Shown piece after piece: positions 1 through 5,593 of a stretch of DNA of 9,393 bases; the first letter of the stretch is position 1, and every line of letters starts with the position of its first letter. A model generated the notes under the pieces. The model had not been told where the DNA came from. It made no database searches and saw only the letters and a program-made list of their open reading frames with translations. The DNA is taken from assembly GCA_934162325.1 (NCBI GenBank), contig CAKPIH010000042.1, forward strand, positions 1 through 9,393, in the 5' to 3' direction. This stretch comes from an uncultured Bacilli bacterium. GTDB taxonomy: Bacteria; Bacillota_I; Bacilli_A; RF39; UBA660. The translations under genes and the position numbers were made by a program.

Positions 1-132
1 GAAAAATTACTAATATTTCTATTAGTTATTTCATAGTCTTTATCTATATTATTATTTATTATACTTAGGTTAGATTTGACCCCCCCCCCCAATTAACTTC
101 TGGTTAACTTTTACAAATAATACTTTTTCCAT
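1..132 (-). CDS. 5' end of an unknown gene interrupted by an 11-G tract, possibly phase-variable
   Basis: An ATG at 132-130 follows a full AGGAGG (140-145) with 7-nt spacing and lies below a near-consensus promoter, so translation initiation is well supported. The protein starts MEKVLFVKVNQKLI and then enters a run of 11 G on the minus strand (80-90). As written, the frame continues as four Gly, Gln, Ile and stops at 72-70, giving 20 residues. With 10 G (or 13) the frame reads through the tract and stays open to the window edge, ending ...DYEITNRNISNF. With 12 G it also stops quickly. The N-terminus (hydrophobic strand, then a Gly-rich loop, then DYEI) resembles the start of GT-B glycosyltransferases, but this is a weak impression from about 43 residues. 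The gene is cut by the window edge. I infer an ON/OFF contingency gene; a homopolymer sequencing error is the main alternative. Confidence 0.6.
80..90 (-). repeat. Homopolymeric tract of 11 G (C on plus strand)
   Basis: Eleven consecutive C on the plus strand, in DNA where other C/G runs are only a few bases long. The tract lies inside codons 15-18 of the gene starting at 132. Length changes of one base would move that gene between an open and a closed frame. Such tracts mutate by slipped-strand mispairing. Confidence 0.9.
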
Positions 133-207
133 AAGAGGGCCTCCTTTCCGATTTGCAAATTATTTGGGATCTTTTTCGTAAATCTTTTATCTCTTACCTA
201 TGTATAA

Positions 208-236
208 ATCATATCATAAAATTGTGTATTTATCAA
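208..236 (-). promoter_or_regulatory. Promoter for the G-tract gene
   Basis: On the minus strand there is a -35 box TTGATA (236-231), a 17-bp spacer and a -10 box TATGAT (213-208). Both match the sigma-A consensus at five of six positions. The expected transcript starts near 200 and has a leader of about 70 nt before the ATG at 132. The promoter lies just past the stop of the DUF362 gene, so the G-tract gene can be expressed independently. Confidence 0.7.
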
Positions 237-240
237 TAGT

Positions 241-1125
241 TTATTTATCGATATTTATTAATTCATAATTAGTAGTTCCAAAATTTAATTTATTTGTAGC
301 TTCTAGGATATGTGTTCCATGTCTTGAATCTATTCTTTCTACTAAATGATTACGACCAGGATCTGTGCTATTATACACTAAATCTATACATGCTTTATCT
401 ATGGCTACTGGATCTAAACTTGCAAGTACGCCGATATCTTTCATACATGGATCTTCTGCAACAGCACAGCAGTCGCAATCAACGCTCATATTTTTCATAA
501 CATTTATATAGGCAATATTACCTTTAAATTTATTATGTACTACTGATGCTGCATCAGCCATGGCTTCAATAAATTTATCTTGTTCTGGTAAATTATCCCA
601 TAATTTATTTGCATCTGTTGTTTTACCAGCAGTATGGATGTATGCTTTACCACTACTTGATGCCACTCCTATTGATAGTTGTTTTAAAGCACCACCATAT
701 CCTCCCATAGGATGTCCTTTAAAATGAGATAATACTAACATACTATCATAATTATCTAAATGACTTCCAACATAATCTTTTTTTATAATAAGACCATTTG
801 GTATATCTAAAGTTATATCTTTTTCACTATCCATAATATCTACTTTATAATATTTATCCCAACCATGACTAGTTATTAATTTTTTATGTTTTTCAGTAGT
901 ATTTCTTGCTCCATCATAAGCAGTATTACATTCTACTACGGTACCTCCTACTCTAGCAATAATATTTTTTACAAATTCTGGTTTTAAGTAATTTTGATTA
1001 CCTTCTTCACCAGAATGTAGTTTTACTGCTACATTTCCTTTTAATTCTATTCCTAATTTTTCATATATTTTTACTAAAGATTCTTCAGTTATTTCTTTAG
1101 TAAAGTATACTTTGGCTTTTTCCAT
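241..1125 (-). CDS. DUF362 domain protein (COG2768-like), without ferredoxin domain
   Basis: A 294-residue protein that I recognise as DUF362. The conserved core is visible as SHFKGHPMGGYGGALKQLSIG (133-153, shown here up to 20 residues at a time in the family) and LDPVAID (237-243). Longer relatives carry two [4Fe-4S] ferredoxin motifs; none is present here. A local Cys cluster, C217-x-C219-C220 with C227, follows the predicted core and could bind a metal or cluster. No signal peptide or membrane helix is seen, so it is probably cytoplasmic. The biochemical role of the family is largely unknown and I do not assign one. The ATG start is preceded by AAAGGAT. It appears to be transcribed alone from the promoter at 1155-1183, in the gap after gltX. 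Confidence 0.85.
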   Translation of the reverse strand: MEKAKVYFTKEITEESLVKIYEKLGIELKGNVAVKLHSGEEGNQNYLKPEFVKNIIARVGGTVVECNTAYDGARNTTEKHKKLITSHGWDKYYKVDIMDSEKDITLDIPNGLIIKKDYVGSHLDNYDSMLVLSHFKGHPMGGYGGALKQLSIGVASSSGKAYIHTAGKTTDANKLWDNLPEQDKFIEAMADAASVVHNKFKGNIAYINVMKNMSVDCDCCAVAEDPCMKDIGVLASLDPVAIDKACIDLVYNSTDPGRNHLVERIDSRHGTHILEATNKLNFGTTNYELINIDK

Positions 1126-1154
1126 ATTATCTAAATCCTTTCTATCTATATATA

Positions 1155-1183
1155 ATTATAACATAGATATAGAAATATATTAA
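1155..1183 (-). promoter_or_regulatory. Extended -10 promoter for the DUF362 gene
   Basis: The minus strand shows a perfect -10 box TATAAT (1160-1155) with an extended TGn element directly upstream (TGTTATAAT). A weaker TTAATA lies 17 bp further up (1183-1178). The distance to the ATG at 1125 fits a short leader. Confidence 0.6.
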
Positions 1184-1190
1184 TTTTTTT

Positions 1191-1216
1191 GTAAGAAAGA
1201 CCTTAGGCTTTCTTAC
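1191..1216 (-). repeat. Hairpin-forming inverted repeat downstream of gltX
   Basis: GTAAGAAAG (1191-1199) is perfectly complementary to CTTTCTTAC (1208-1216), with a further CC/GG pair and a short loop. In the direction of gltX transcription the stem is followed by seven A, not U, so it is not a canonical intrinsic terminator. It may protect the gltX mRNA 3' end or be bound by a factor; the function is unknown. Confidence 0.6.
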
Positions 1217-1260
1217 ACTTTGAGAGACTACAGGCTCGAAAAGATAAAAGAAAAAGAACA

Positions 1261-2913
1261 TTAAAGTTCTTCTTCAAGATTATTAATTCTATTTATTATT
1301 CTATCTTTACCTAGTAATCTCATAATTTCATATAAGTCAGGAGTCATACTCTTACTAGTTAAAGCAACTCTAAGGACAGTAGAAATATCTGCTACTGATC
1401 CTTTATAATTATCTGGATTCTCACGGTATTCTTTCATATTACTACAGTATCCTAAACTATCAGTTAATTCTTTTACTTTATTAAACCATATTTCTTTATC
1501 TGATACATCAAAATAGTTATCAATATAAGTATTTAGTATTCTAATTATTTCTTCTTTATTAGTAATATTACCCCATTCATAAGAAGTAGGATTATATAAT
1601 TCATCATACATATAGAATATTTGACTCTTTATCTCACTAAAACTAGCATAATCTTTTCTTGGTTTCTTTTGTTCTCTTTCTATATTTAATATATTTTTTG
1701 TATATTCTTCATACTTAGTTATTAATTCATAAAAATCTTGATCATACTCTTTAGACCATTTAGATAAATAATTATATACTTCATCTTTAGTCATTCTACT
1801 GATATAATTTTTAGATATATTATTTAATTTTTCTAAGTCATATAGGGCTCCTGATGGAGACATCTTCTTAGGTGAGAAAGTAAAATCTAAGAAAGTCTTA
1901 TCTGGATTAGCATTATGCCATTCTTCATAATTAGAATTAATAATTGTCATTAATGATTCTATTACTGCTACTGTAGGATATCCTTTTTCTTTATAGAAAC
2001 TCATACTTGCTTCTGGATCTTTTCTCTTACTTATCTTTCTCTTGATATCACCATCTTGTTTCATAATAAGTGGTGTATGAATATATTTAGGAGGTTTTAA
2101 TCCTAATGCTCTAAACATCTCAATATGTTTAGTAACGCTAGGTAACCACTCTTCTCCTCTTACGACATGAGTAGTATGCATTAAATGGTCATCTACTACA
2201 TGAGCAAAATGATAAGTAGGAAGCATACTATCACTTTTCATTATTACATCATCAGTATCATTTTCACTCAAGCTAAGTTTACCTTTTGTTAAATCTTCAA
2301 AAATAATCTTATTATTAAAATCTCCTTCAGATTTAAATCTTATAACATAAGGTTCACCATTCTTAATTCTTTCAATAGCGGTATCTACACTAATATTTCT
2401 ACATCTAGCATATCTTCCATAATATCCAGTTCGCATCTTCTTTTCTTCTTGATTTTTTCTTAAGTCTTCTAGTTCTTCTTTGGTACAGAAACATGGATAT
2501 GCTCTTCCTATTTCAATTAATTTCTTAATATAAGCATGATATATATCTTTTCTTTCACTTTGAATATAAGGACCATAATTACCTACTGTTTCACCTTTAT
2601 ATTCATATTCATCAGGTACTATTCCATATTCTCTTAAAGTAGACATTATTAATTCTACTGCTGAATCTACCTCTCTTAATTTGTCGGTATCTTCGTTTCT
2701 AAGATAGAATATTCCGCCAGAGTTTTTAGCAAGTACATAATCAGTAAGTGCTTGATAAAATCCTCCAATATGCATATACCCTGTTGGACTAGGAGCAAAT
2801 CTTGTCACTTTTTCTCCTTCTTTTAATTCTCTTTCTGGATATAAACTCTCATAATAATCTACATCGTGCTCTAAATTAGGAAATATTAAATCTGCTAAAT
2901 CTTTATTTGTCAT
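1261..2913 (-). CDS. gltX: Glutamyl-tRNA synthetase
   Basis: Class I synthetase that activates glutamate with ATP and charges tRNA-Glu; in Bacillota without GlnRS it usually also mischarges tRNA-Gln for the GatCAB amidotransferase. Numbered from the ATG at 2913 (550 residues): RFAPSPTGYMHIGG (38-51) is the HIGH-motif region, and KISKRKDPEAS (293-303) is the KMSKS loop. C141-x-C143 with C171 and a nearby Tyr looks like the zinc-site region of GluRS. There is a 37-residue extension before the catalytic core and an all-helical anticodon-binding C-terminus. It is longer than the E. coli enzyme and similar to clostridial long forms. A longer frame begins with GTG at 2922, but the SD AGAGG sits about 8 nt upstream of the ATG at 2913 and overlaps that GTG, so I choose the ATG. 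A tRNA-Gln gene lies about 290 bp upstream. Confidence 0.95.
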   Translation of the reverse strand: MTNKDLADLIFPNLEHDVDYYESLYPERELKEGEKVTRFAPSPTGYMHIGGFYQALTDYVLAKNSGGIFYLRNEDTDKLREVDSAVELIMSTLREYGIVPDEYEYKGETVGNYGPYIQSERKDIYHAYIKKLIEIGRAYPCFCTKEELEDLRKNQEEKKMRTGYYGRYARCRNISVDTAIERIKNGEPYVIRFKSEGDFNNKIIFEDLTKGKLSLSENDTDDVIMKSDSMLPTYHFAHVVDDHLMHTTHVVRGEEWLPSVTKHIEMFRALGLKPPKYIHTPLIMKQDGDIKRKISKRKDPEASMSFYKEKGYPTVAVIESLMTIINSNYEEWHNANPDKTFLDFTFSPKKMSPSGALYDLEKLNNISKNYISRMTKDEVYNYLSKWSKEYDQDFYELITKYEEYTKNILNIEREQKKPRKDYASFSEIKSQIFYMYDELYNPTSYEWGNITNKEEIIRILNTYIDNYFDVSDKEIWFNKVKELTDSLGYCSNMKEYRENPDNYKGSVADISTVLRVALTSKSMTPDLYEIMRLLGKDRIINRINNLEEEL

Positions 2914-2949
2914 GTTTTTCACCTCTATTTTTTATTTATTTAGGTATCC

Positions 2950-2955
2950 ATTATA
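2950..2955 (-). promoter_or_regulatory. Possible -10 box of gltX
   Basis: A perfect TATAAT on the minus strand, 37 bp before the gltX ATG, in the gap between gltX and the divergent small gene. No good -35 box is found at 16-18 bp. gltX needs its own promoter here, because the upstream gene runs the other way and ends in a terminator. Confidence 0.4.
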
Positions 2956-2976
2956 TTCATTTATCACTTAGTTTAG

Positions 2977-2982
2977 TATAAT
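2977..2982 (+). promoter_or_regulatory. Possible -10 box of the Gly/Tyr-rich small gene
   Basis: A perfect TATAAT on the plus strand just upstream of the SD AAAGGAG (2989-2995). If used, the transcript would start at or near the SD, leaving a leader of under 20 nt. No convincing sigma-A -35 box is visible (TATTCA at 17 bp), so an alternative sigma factor or another start is possible. Confidence 0.4.
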
Positions 2983-3006
2983 ATATTGAAAGGAGAAATG
3001 ACTACT

Positions 3007-3156
3007 ATGTATGGTTATGGATATCCAAGTTATGGATATGGTTATGGCTATGGAACAGGATCTTACTGGATAATTATAGTAATATTACTTATCTTCTTTG
3101 TTCTATTTTGGGGTAATGGTTGTTCACAAAATAGATGCAATTCCTGCAATCGCTAA
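3007..3156 (+). CDS. Small Gly/Tyr-rich single-membrane-helix protein, YjcZ-like
   Basis: A 49-codon frame with three parts. Residues 2-16 are an aromatic YG repeat (alternating Tyr and Gly, with a YPSYG interruption). Residues 21-35 are a hydrophobic stretch (Trp, then Ile/Val/Leu/Phe, ending in Trp) long enough for a short membrane helix. The tail is CSQNRCNSCNR, with C39, C44 and C47. The layout resembles the YjcZ family of tiny sporulation-associated proteins in Bacilli, though those usually lack such a Cys tail. The SD AAAGGAG ends at 2995. An ATG at 2998 is too close (2 nt), so I choose the in-frame ATG at 3007 (11 nt); the difference is three residues. It is the only plus-strand gene, divergent from gltX, and is followed by a clear terminator. 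Confidence 0.7.
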   Translation: MYGYGYPSYGYGYGYGTGSYWIIIVILLIFFVLFWGNGCSQNRCNSCNR

Positions 3157-3171
3157 TCATATCTAAAATAA

Positions 3172-3195
3172 AGCCCTTAATAGGGCTATTTTTTT
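3172..3195. terminator. Bidirectional intrinsic terminator
   Basis: Stem AGCCCT (3172-3177), loop TAAT, stem AGGGCT (3182-3187), then A and seven T (3189-3195) on the plus strand, just after the small gene. Read on the minus strand, the same stem is followed by TTATTTTA, so it can also end the tRNA-Gln transcript coming from the other side. Confidence 0.85.
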
Positions 3196-3198
3196 ATT

Positions 3199-3273
3199 TG
3201 GTTGCCCTGGTTAGATTCGAACTAACGCATGTCAGAGTCAGAGTCTGATGCCTTACCGCTTGGCTACAGGGCA
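3199..3273 (-). tRNA. tRNA-Gln, anticodon CUG
   Basis: The minus strand folds as a complete tRNA. The acceptor stem is TGCCCTG/CAGGGCA (3273-3267 with 3209-3203). The D arm contains GCCAAGCGGTAAGGC. The anticodon stem TCAGA/TCTGA encloses the loop CTCTGAC with anticodon CTG, and the T arm is GTTAG-TTCGAAT-CTAAC. The discriminator base is A (3202) and CCA is encoded (3201-3199). CUG reads CAG codons, which implies that a separate UUG isoacceptor exists elsewhere to read CAA. In Bacillota this tRNA is usually charged indirectly through Glu-tRNA-Gln. It has its own promoter and terminator. Confidence 0.95.
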
Positions 3274-3278
3274 GTAAT

Positions 3279-3310
3279 AACAATATAATTATAGCATTAA
3301 CTATATTGTT
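3279..3310. repeat. 9-bp inverted repeat spanning the tRNA-Gln promoter
   Basis: AACAATATA (3279-3287) and TATATTGTT (3302-3310) are perfect inverted copies separated by 14 bp. They flank the -10 box of the tRNA-Gln promoter on both sides. This is the geometry of an operator, but in AT-rich DNA such a repeat can arise by chance. Confidence 0.55.
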
Positions 3311-3316
3311 ATGCAA
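3288..3316 (-). promoter_or_regulatory. Promoter of tRNA-Gln
   Basis: On the minus strand, -10 TATAAT (3293-3288) is preceded by TGC, forming an extended -10. The -35-like TTGCAT (3316-3311) lies 17 bp upstream. The tRNA 5' end is 15 nt below the -10 box, so the precursor has only a short 5' leader. Confidence 0.75.
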
Positions 3317-3331
3317 GGTATTTATTTATTT

Positions 3332-3823
3332 TTAATCAAATAAACCTTTGATATCTTTAATATATATTCTTTTATTATTAATATCTATTTTATCTATTAT
3401 ATTATCATTATATGGTATTAAATATTCTTTATCATTATTCTTGATATTAAATAATACTGTCTTATCATATCTTTCTATATCCACAATAGTACCTTTATTA
3501 TTATCTTCATAGATAACATTTAGTCCTATTAATTCTTCATCTAGATATTTATTATTATCTAATTTTATATCACTATCATTTACATAAACATTCTTTCCTT
3601 TATATTTTAATACTTCATTAATGTTATTATAGCCTTTTAATGTTATCATATCAAAGTTTTTATGCTTACGATAGGTATTTATTATTTCTTTATCTTTCTT
3701 ATCGATATATATTGTCATATTATTTATAAATACTTTTTCTTTATAAGGAAATTTAGATAATAATCTAAGTTCTCCTTTTATTCCATGAGTATTTACTATT
3801 TTTCCTATTTTAATTAATGTCAT
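3332..3823 (-). CDS. rimM: Ribosome maturation factor RimM
   Basis: RimM assists assembly of the 30S head by binding ribosomal protein S19 near 16S rRNA helix 33b. Numbered from the ATG at 3823 (163 residues): the N-terminal beta-barrel carries the family signature IVNTHGIKGELRL (about 9-21). The C-terminal PRC-barrel runs from about 93 to 160, with IPYNDNIIDKID matching the conserved IPF..-V..ID segment. A longer frame adds six residues, but GGATGA placed before the third Met and the usual family N-terminus favour 3823. The start overlaps the end of the upstream methylase gene by 14 nt, implying translational coupling. Unusually, rimM is not followed by trmD here. Confidence 0.92.
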   Translation of the reverse strand: MTLIKIGKIVNTHGIKGELRLLSKFPYKEKVFINNMTIYIDKKDKEIINTYRKHKNFDMITLKGYNNINEVLKYKGKNVYVNDSDIKLDNNKYLDEELIGLNVIYEDNNKGTIVDIERYDKTVLFNIKNNDKEYLIPYNDNIIDKIDINNKRIYIKDIKGLFD

Positions 3824-4550
3824 ATTTATCATCCATTTCATATAGAAGTATAGAAGTTGCTACTCCAGCATTTAAGCTCTCTACTTCTTTATTCATTTTT
3901 ATATATAGGTATTCATCACATAAGTTATTTACTTCTTCAGATACACCATTACCTTCGTTTCCTATTACTAAGGCATATTTTCTTTTTAGAGAAATATCTT
4001 TAACATTTATTCCTCCATCTACTTTAGTACCATATATTTTATAATTATCTTTTTTTAATTCGGTAATAAGGCTTGGTAAATCTCTTGTTATTATATTGAT
4101 ATGGAAGATCATACCTTCGGTAGCTCTGAGTACTTTAGGATTATATATATCTACAGTAGTAGGACTTATTACTATGGTATCAATATTGAAGGCTTTTGAA
4201 GATCTTATTATGGTACCTAGATTACCTGGATCTTGAAGATTATCTAATAAAAGAAGGCGATCTCCTAGTAATAATTCTTCCTTTTTTAGAGAGACTCCTA
4301 CTACATTTGGAATACTATCAGTACTTGATATTTTCTTCATTACTTCTTTTGTTACATAAGTGGTAGGTATATCTATATTTATTGTTTTTCCTTCTAAAAC
4401 AAAGATTTCTTTTAATAGATTGCTTTTACTAGCTTCAGTAACTAAATTTATTCCTTCAATTAAAAAGGTATTTGTTATATTACGGTATTTCTTTTCTTTT
4501 AATTTACATATTTCTTTTATTCTACTATTAGTTAGAGATGTTATTATCAT
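3810..4550 (-). CDS. TrmH/SpoU-family RNA 2'-O-methyltransferase
   Basis: A SAM-dependent SPOUT methylase that 2'-O-methylates rRNA or tRNA. In the 246-residue protein, an N-terminal substrate-binding domain (about 1-80, starting with the typical ITSLTNSRIKEI) precedes the knotted catalytic domain. Motif 1 is DNLQDPGNLGTIIRSS (103-118), motif 2 is IGNEGNGVS (196-204), and motif 3 is SLNAGVATSILLYE (225-238). All three are intact. It resembles B. subtilis YsgA/RlmB-type enzymes; the target nucleotide cannot be told from sequence. The SD GGAGG lies 5 nt before the ATG at 4550, which rules out the 16-residue-longer frame. It overlaps rimM by 14 nt and the two probably form one unit for ribosome maturation. 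Confidence 0.93.
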   Translation of the reverse strand: MIITSLTNSRIKEICKLKEKKYRNITNTFLIEGINLVTEASKSNLLKEIFVLEGKTINIDIPTTYVTKEVMKKISSTDSIPNVVGVSLKKEELLLGDRLLLLDNLQDPGNLGTIIRSSKAFNIDTIVISPTTVDIYNPKVLRATEGMIFHINIITRDLPSLITELKKDNYKIYGTKVDGGINVKDISLKRKYALVIGNEGNGVSEEVNNLCDEYLYIKMNKEVESLNAGVATSILLYEMDDKYDIN

Positions 4551-4569
4551 ATTTACCTCCGTCATAAGT

Positions 4570-4598
4570 ATTTTATCATATATTTCTATCTCAAACAA
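4570..4598 (-). promoter_or_regulatory. Candidate promoter of the methylase-rimM pair
   Basis: The minus strand shows TTGTTT (4598-4593), a 17-bp spacer and TAAAAT (4575-4570), with a TGA directly before the -10 box (extended -10 type). It lies between the ASCH stop and the methylase SD and would give a short leader of about 12-15 nt. Confidence 0.5.
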
Positions 4599-4606
4599 TA
4601 TGATAA
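4573..4606. repeat. 9-bp inverted repeat across the methylase promoter
   Basis: TTATCATAT (4573-4581) and ATATGATAA (4598-4606) are perfect inverted copies with 16 bp between them. They overlap the -10 and -35 regions of the candidate promoter. It could be an operator or a weak AT-only hairpin at the end of the ASCH transcript. Confidence 0.5.
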
Positions 4607-4607
4607 T

Positions 4608-4943
4608 TTATTTTTTTCTTATTTCTATTCCTAGCACGCCATACTTATCTTGCTCTTCTTTGGAATAATATGCTTCCATATCTTTAGGATTTGCTGGTTC
4701 GTCTGCTGCATAACCCATTTCTATTTTATTAAAATGTTTATATAGTTCTTTAAAACTAGGGTATTTATGTAGGTTTATTATATCTACGGATAACTTTTCA
4801 TTAGTTTCTCTATTAGTAAATTCTATTTCATCTCCTACTTTAAGTAGGCTTCTTTTTTCGTCATTTAATCTTAGTTCTATAGTCTTAGTACCTTCTTTTA
4901 TACTTTTAAATGGTCTATTATTTAAATTCATATTGTGTTTCAT
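4608..4943 (-). CDS. ASCH domain protein
   Basis: A 111-residue protein made up almost wholly of an ASCH fold (ASC-1 homology, PUA-like beta-barrel). The signature IKEGTKTIELRLNDEKR (15-31) is followed by LKVGDEIEFTN, the typical G-D-x-I-x-F strand, and ends with the strand GVLGIEIRKK. ASCH proteins bind RNA or modified nucleosides; some, such as E. coli YqfB, hydrolyse N4-acetylcytidine, but I cannot claim that activity. AGGAGG lies 4 nt before the ATG. The upstream hydrolase gene ends inside this SD (stop 4954-4952), so the two are translationally coupled. It sits next to the RNA methylase, which fits an RNA- or nucleoside-related role. Confidence 0.85.
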   Translation of the reverse strand: MKHNMNLNNRPFKSIKEGTKTIELRLNDEKRSLLKVGDEIEFTNRETNEKLSVDIINLHKYPSFKELYKHFNKIEMGYAADEPANPKDMEAYYSKEEQDKYGVLGIEIRKK

Positions 4944-4951
4944 ACTGCCTC

Positions 4952-5593
4952 CTAGGAATTATTTTTTAAATACTTTCTTATTTCTTTATAATTTGGATAA
5001 TACTTAGATACTTGTAACCAGAAATTTTTTGAATGATTAGGATGAATAAAATGGGATAATTCATGGACTATTACATAGTTTAAACATTCGATATTATATT
5101 TTGATAGTTCTGAGTTTAATGTTACATTATGATTCTTTATATTGCATACTCCCCATCTACTAGTCATTTTTCTTATTTTTAGATTAGGAATGGGGATTTG
5201 TTCTTCAAAGATATTGTAATAATGGTCTAATCTTTCCTTATAAATATTGGTTATATACTTAGATAAATATTTGTTTAATGTTTTTTCATCTTTGGTATAT
5301 ATTTTATTATCTTCTATTTCGGTATTTGGAAAACCATATACGATATCATAAGTTATTCCAAATAGTTTAAAAGAGGTATCTTCTTTTTTTTGATTATCTT
5401 TTGATAAGGCTTTATTTATAAAGGAAGTATTATCTTTAATTAATTTATTTATGGTAAATGAAGAAGTAAGATAATTTGTTGTTACTATTATCTTACCCTC
5501 TTTTACTCTTAAATAAGTATTCTTATTATTCTTTCTTATTATCTCTATTGGATATTCTTTATTGTTAAAAATATAGGTATTAACGGAAGCCAC
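4952..5593 (-). CDS. YgjP-like (DUF45) zinc metallohydrolase
   Basis: 213 residues from a GTG start. The conserved block RWGVC (146-150) precedes HELSHFIHPNHSKNFW. Here H177-E178-xx-H181 is the zinc-binding HExxH helix and H187 is the expected third ligand. This is the M48/SprT-like YgjP family; E. coli YgjP has been described as a UTP pyrophosphatase, so peptidase activity should not be assumed. No signal peptide is seen. A longer frame reaches 5701, but its first 36 residues are an out-of-frame reading of the glycine tail of the upstream gene. The GTG at 5593-5591 has a full AGGAGG (5602-5607) 8 nt upstream, itself made of glycine codons of that gene. The coding overlap is 14 nt. Confidence 0.88.
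   Translation of the reverse strand: MASVNTYIFNNKEYPIEIIRKNNKNTYLRVKEGKIIVTTNYLTSSFTINKLIKDNTSFINKALSKDNQKKEDTSFKLFGITYDIVYGFPNTEIEDNKIYTKDEKTLNKYLSKYITNIYKERLDHYYNIFEEQIPIPNLKIRKMTSRWGVCNIKNHNVTLNSELSKYNIECLNYVIVHELSHFIHPNHSKNFWLQVSKYYPNYKEIRKYLKNNS

Noticed and set aside
312..500. 62-codon plus-strand frame
   Set aside because: Antisense to the DUF362 gene, with low-complexity Leu/Tyr composition and no SD of note.
2914..2922. GTG start of gltX giving three extra residues
   Set aside because: The GTG overlaps the SD AGAGG, which is correctly spaced to the ATG at 2913.
2923..2990. T-box or other amino-acid riboswitch upstream of gltX
   Set aside because: The leader is only a few dozen bases long and lacks a T-box sequence or a stable antiterminator.
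3817..4044. 75-codon plus-strand frame
   Set aside because: Antisense shadow of the methylase gene, with Ser/Phe-rich composition typical of reverse-strand AT-rich frames.
4360..4668. 102-codon plus-strand frame crossing the methylase promoter
   Set aside because: Its hydrophobic look comes from reading AT-rich antisense DNA; it overlaps two well-supported genes and their SD sites.
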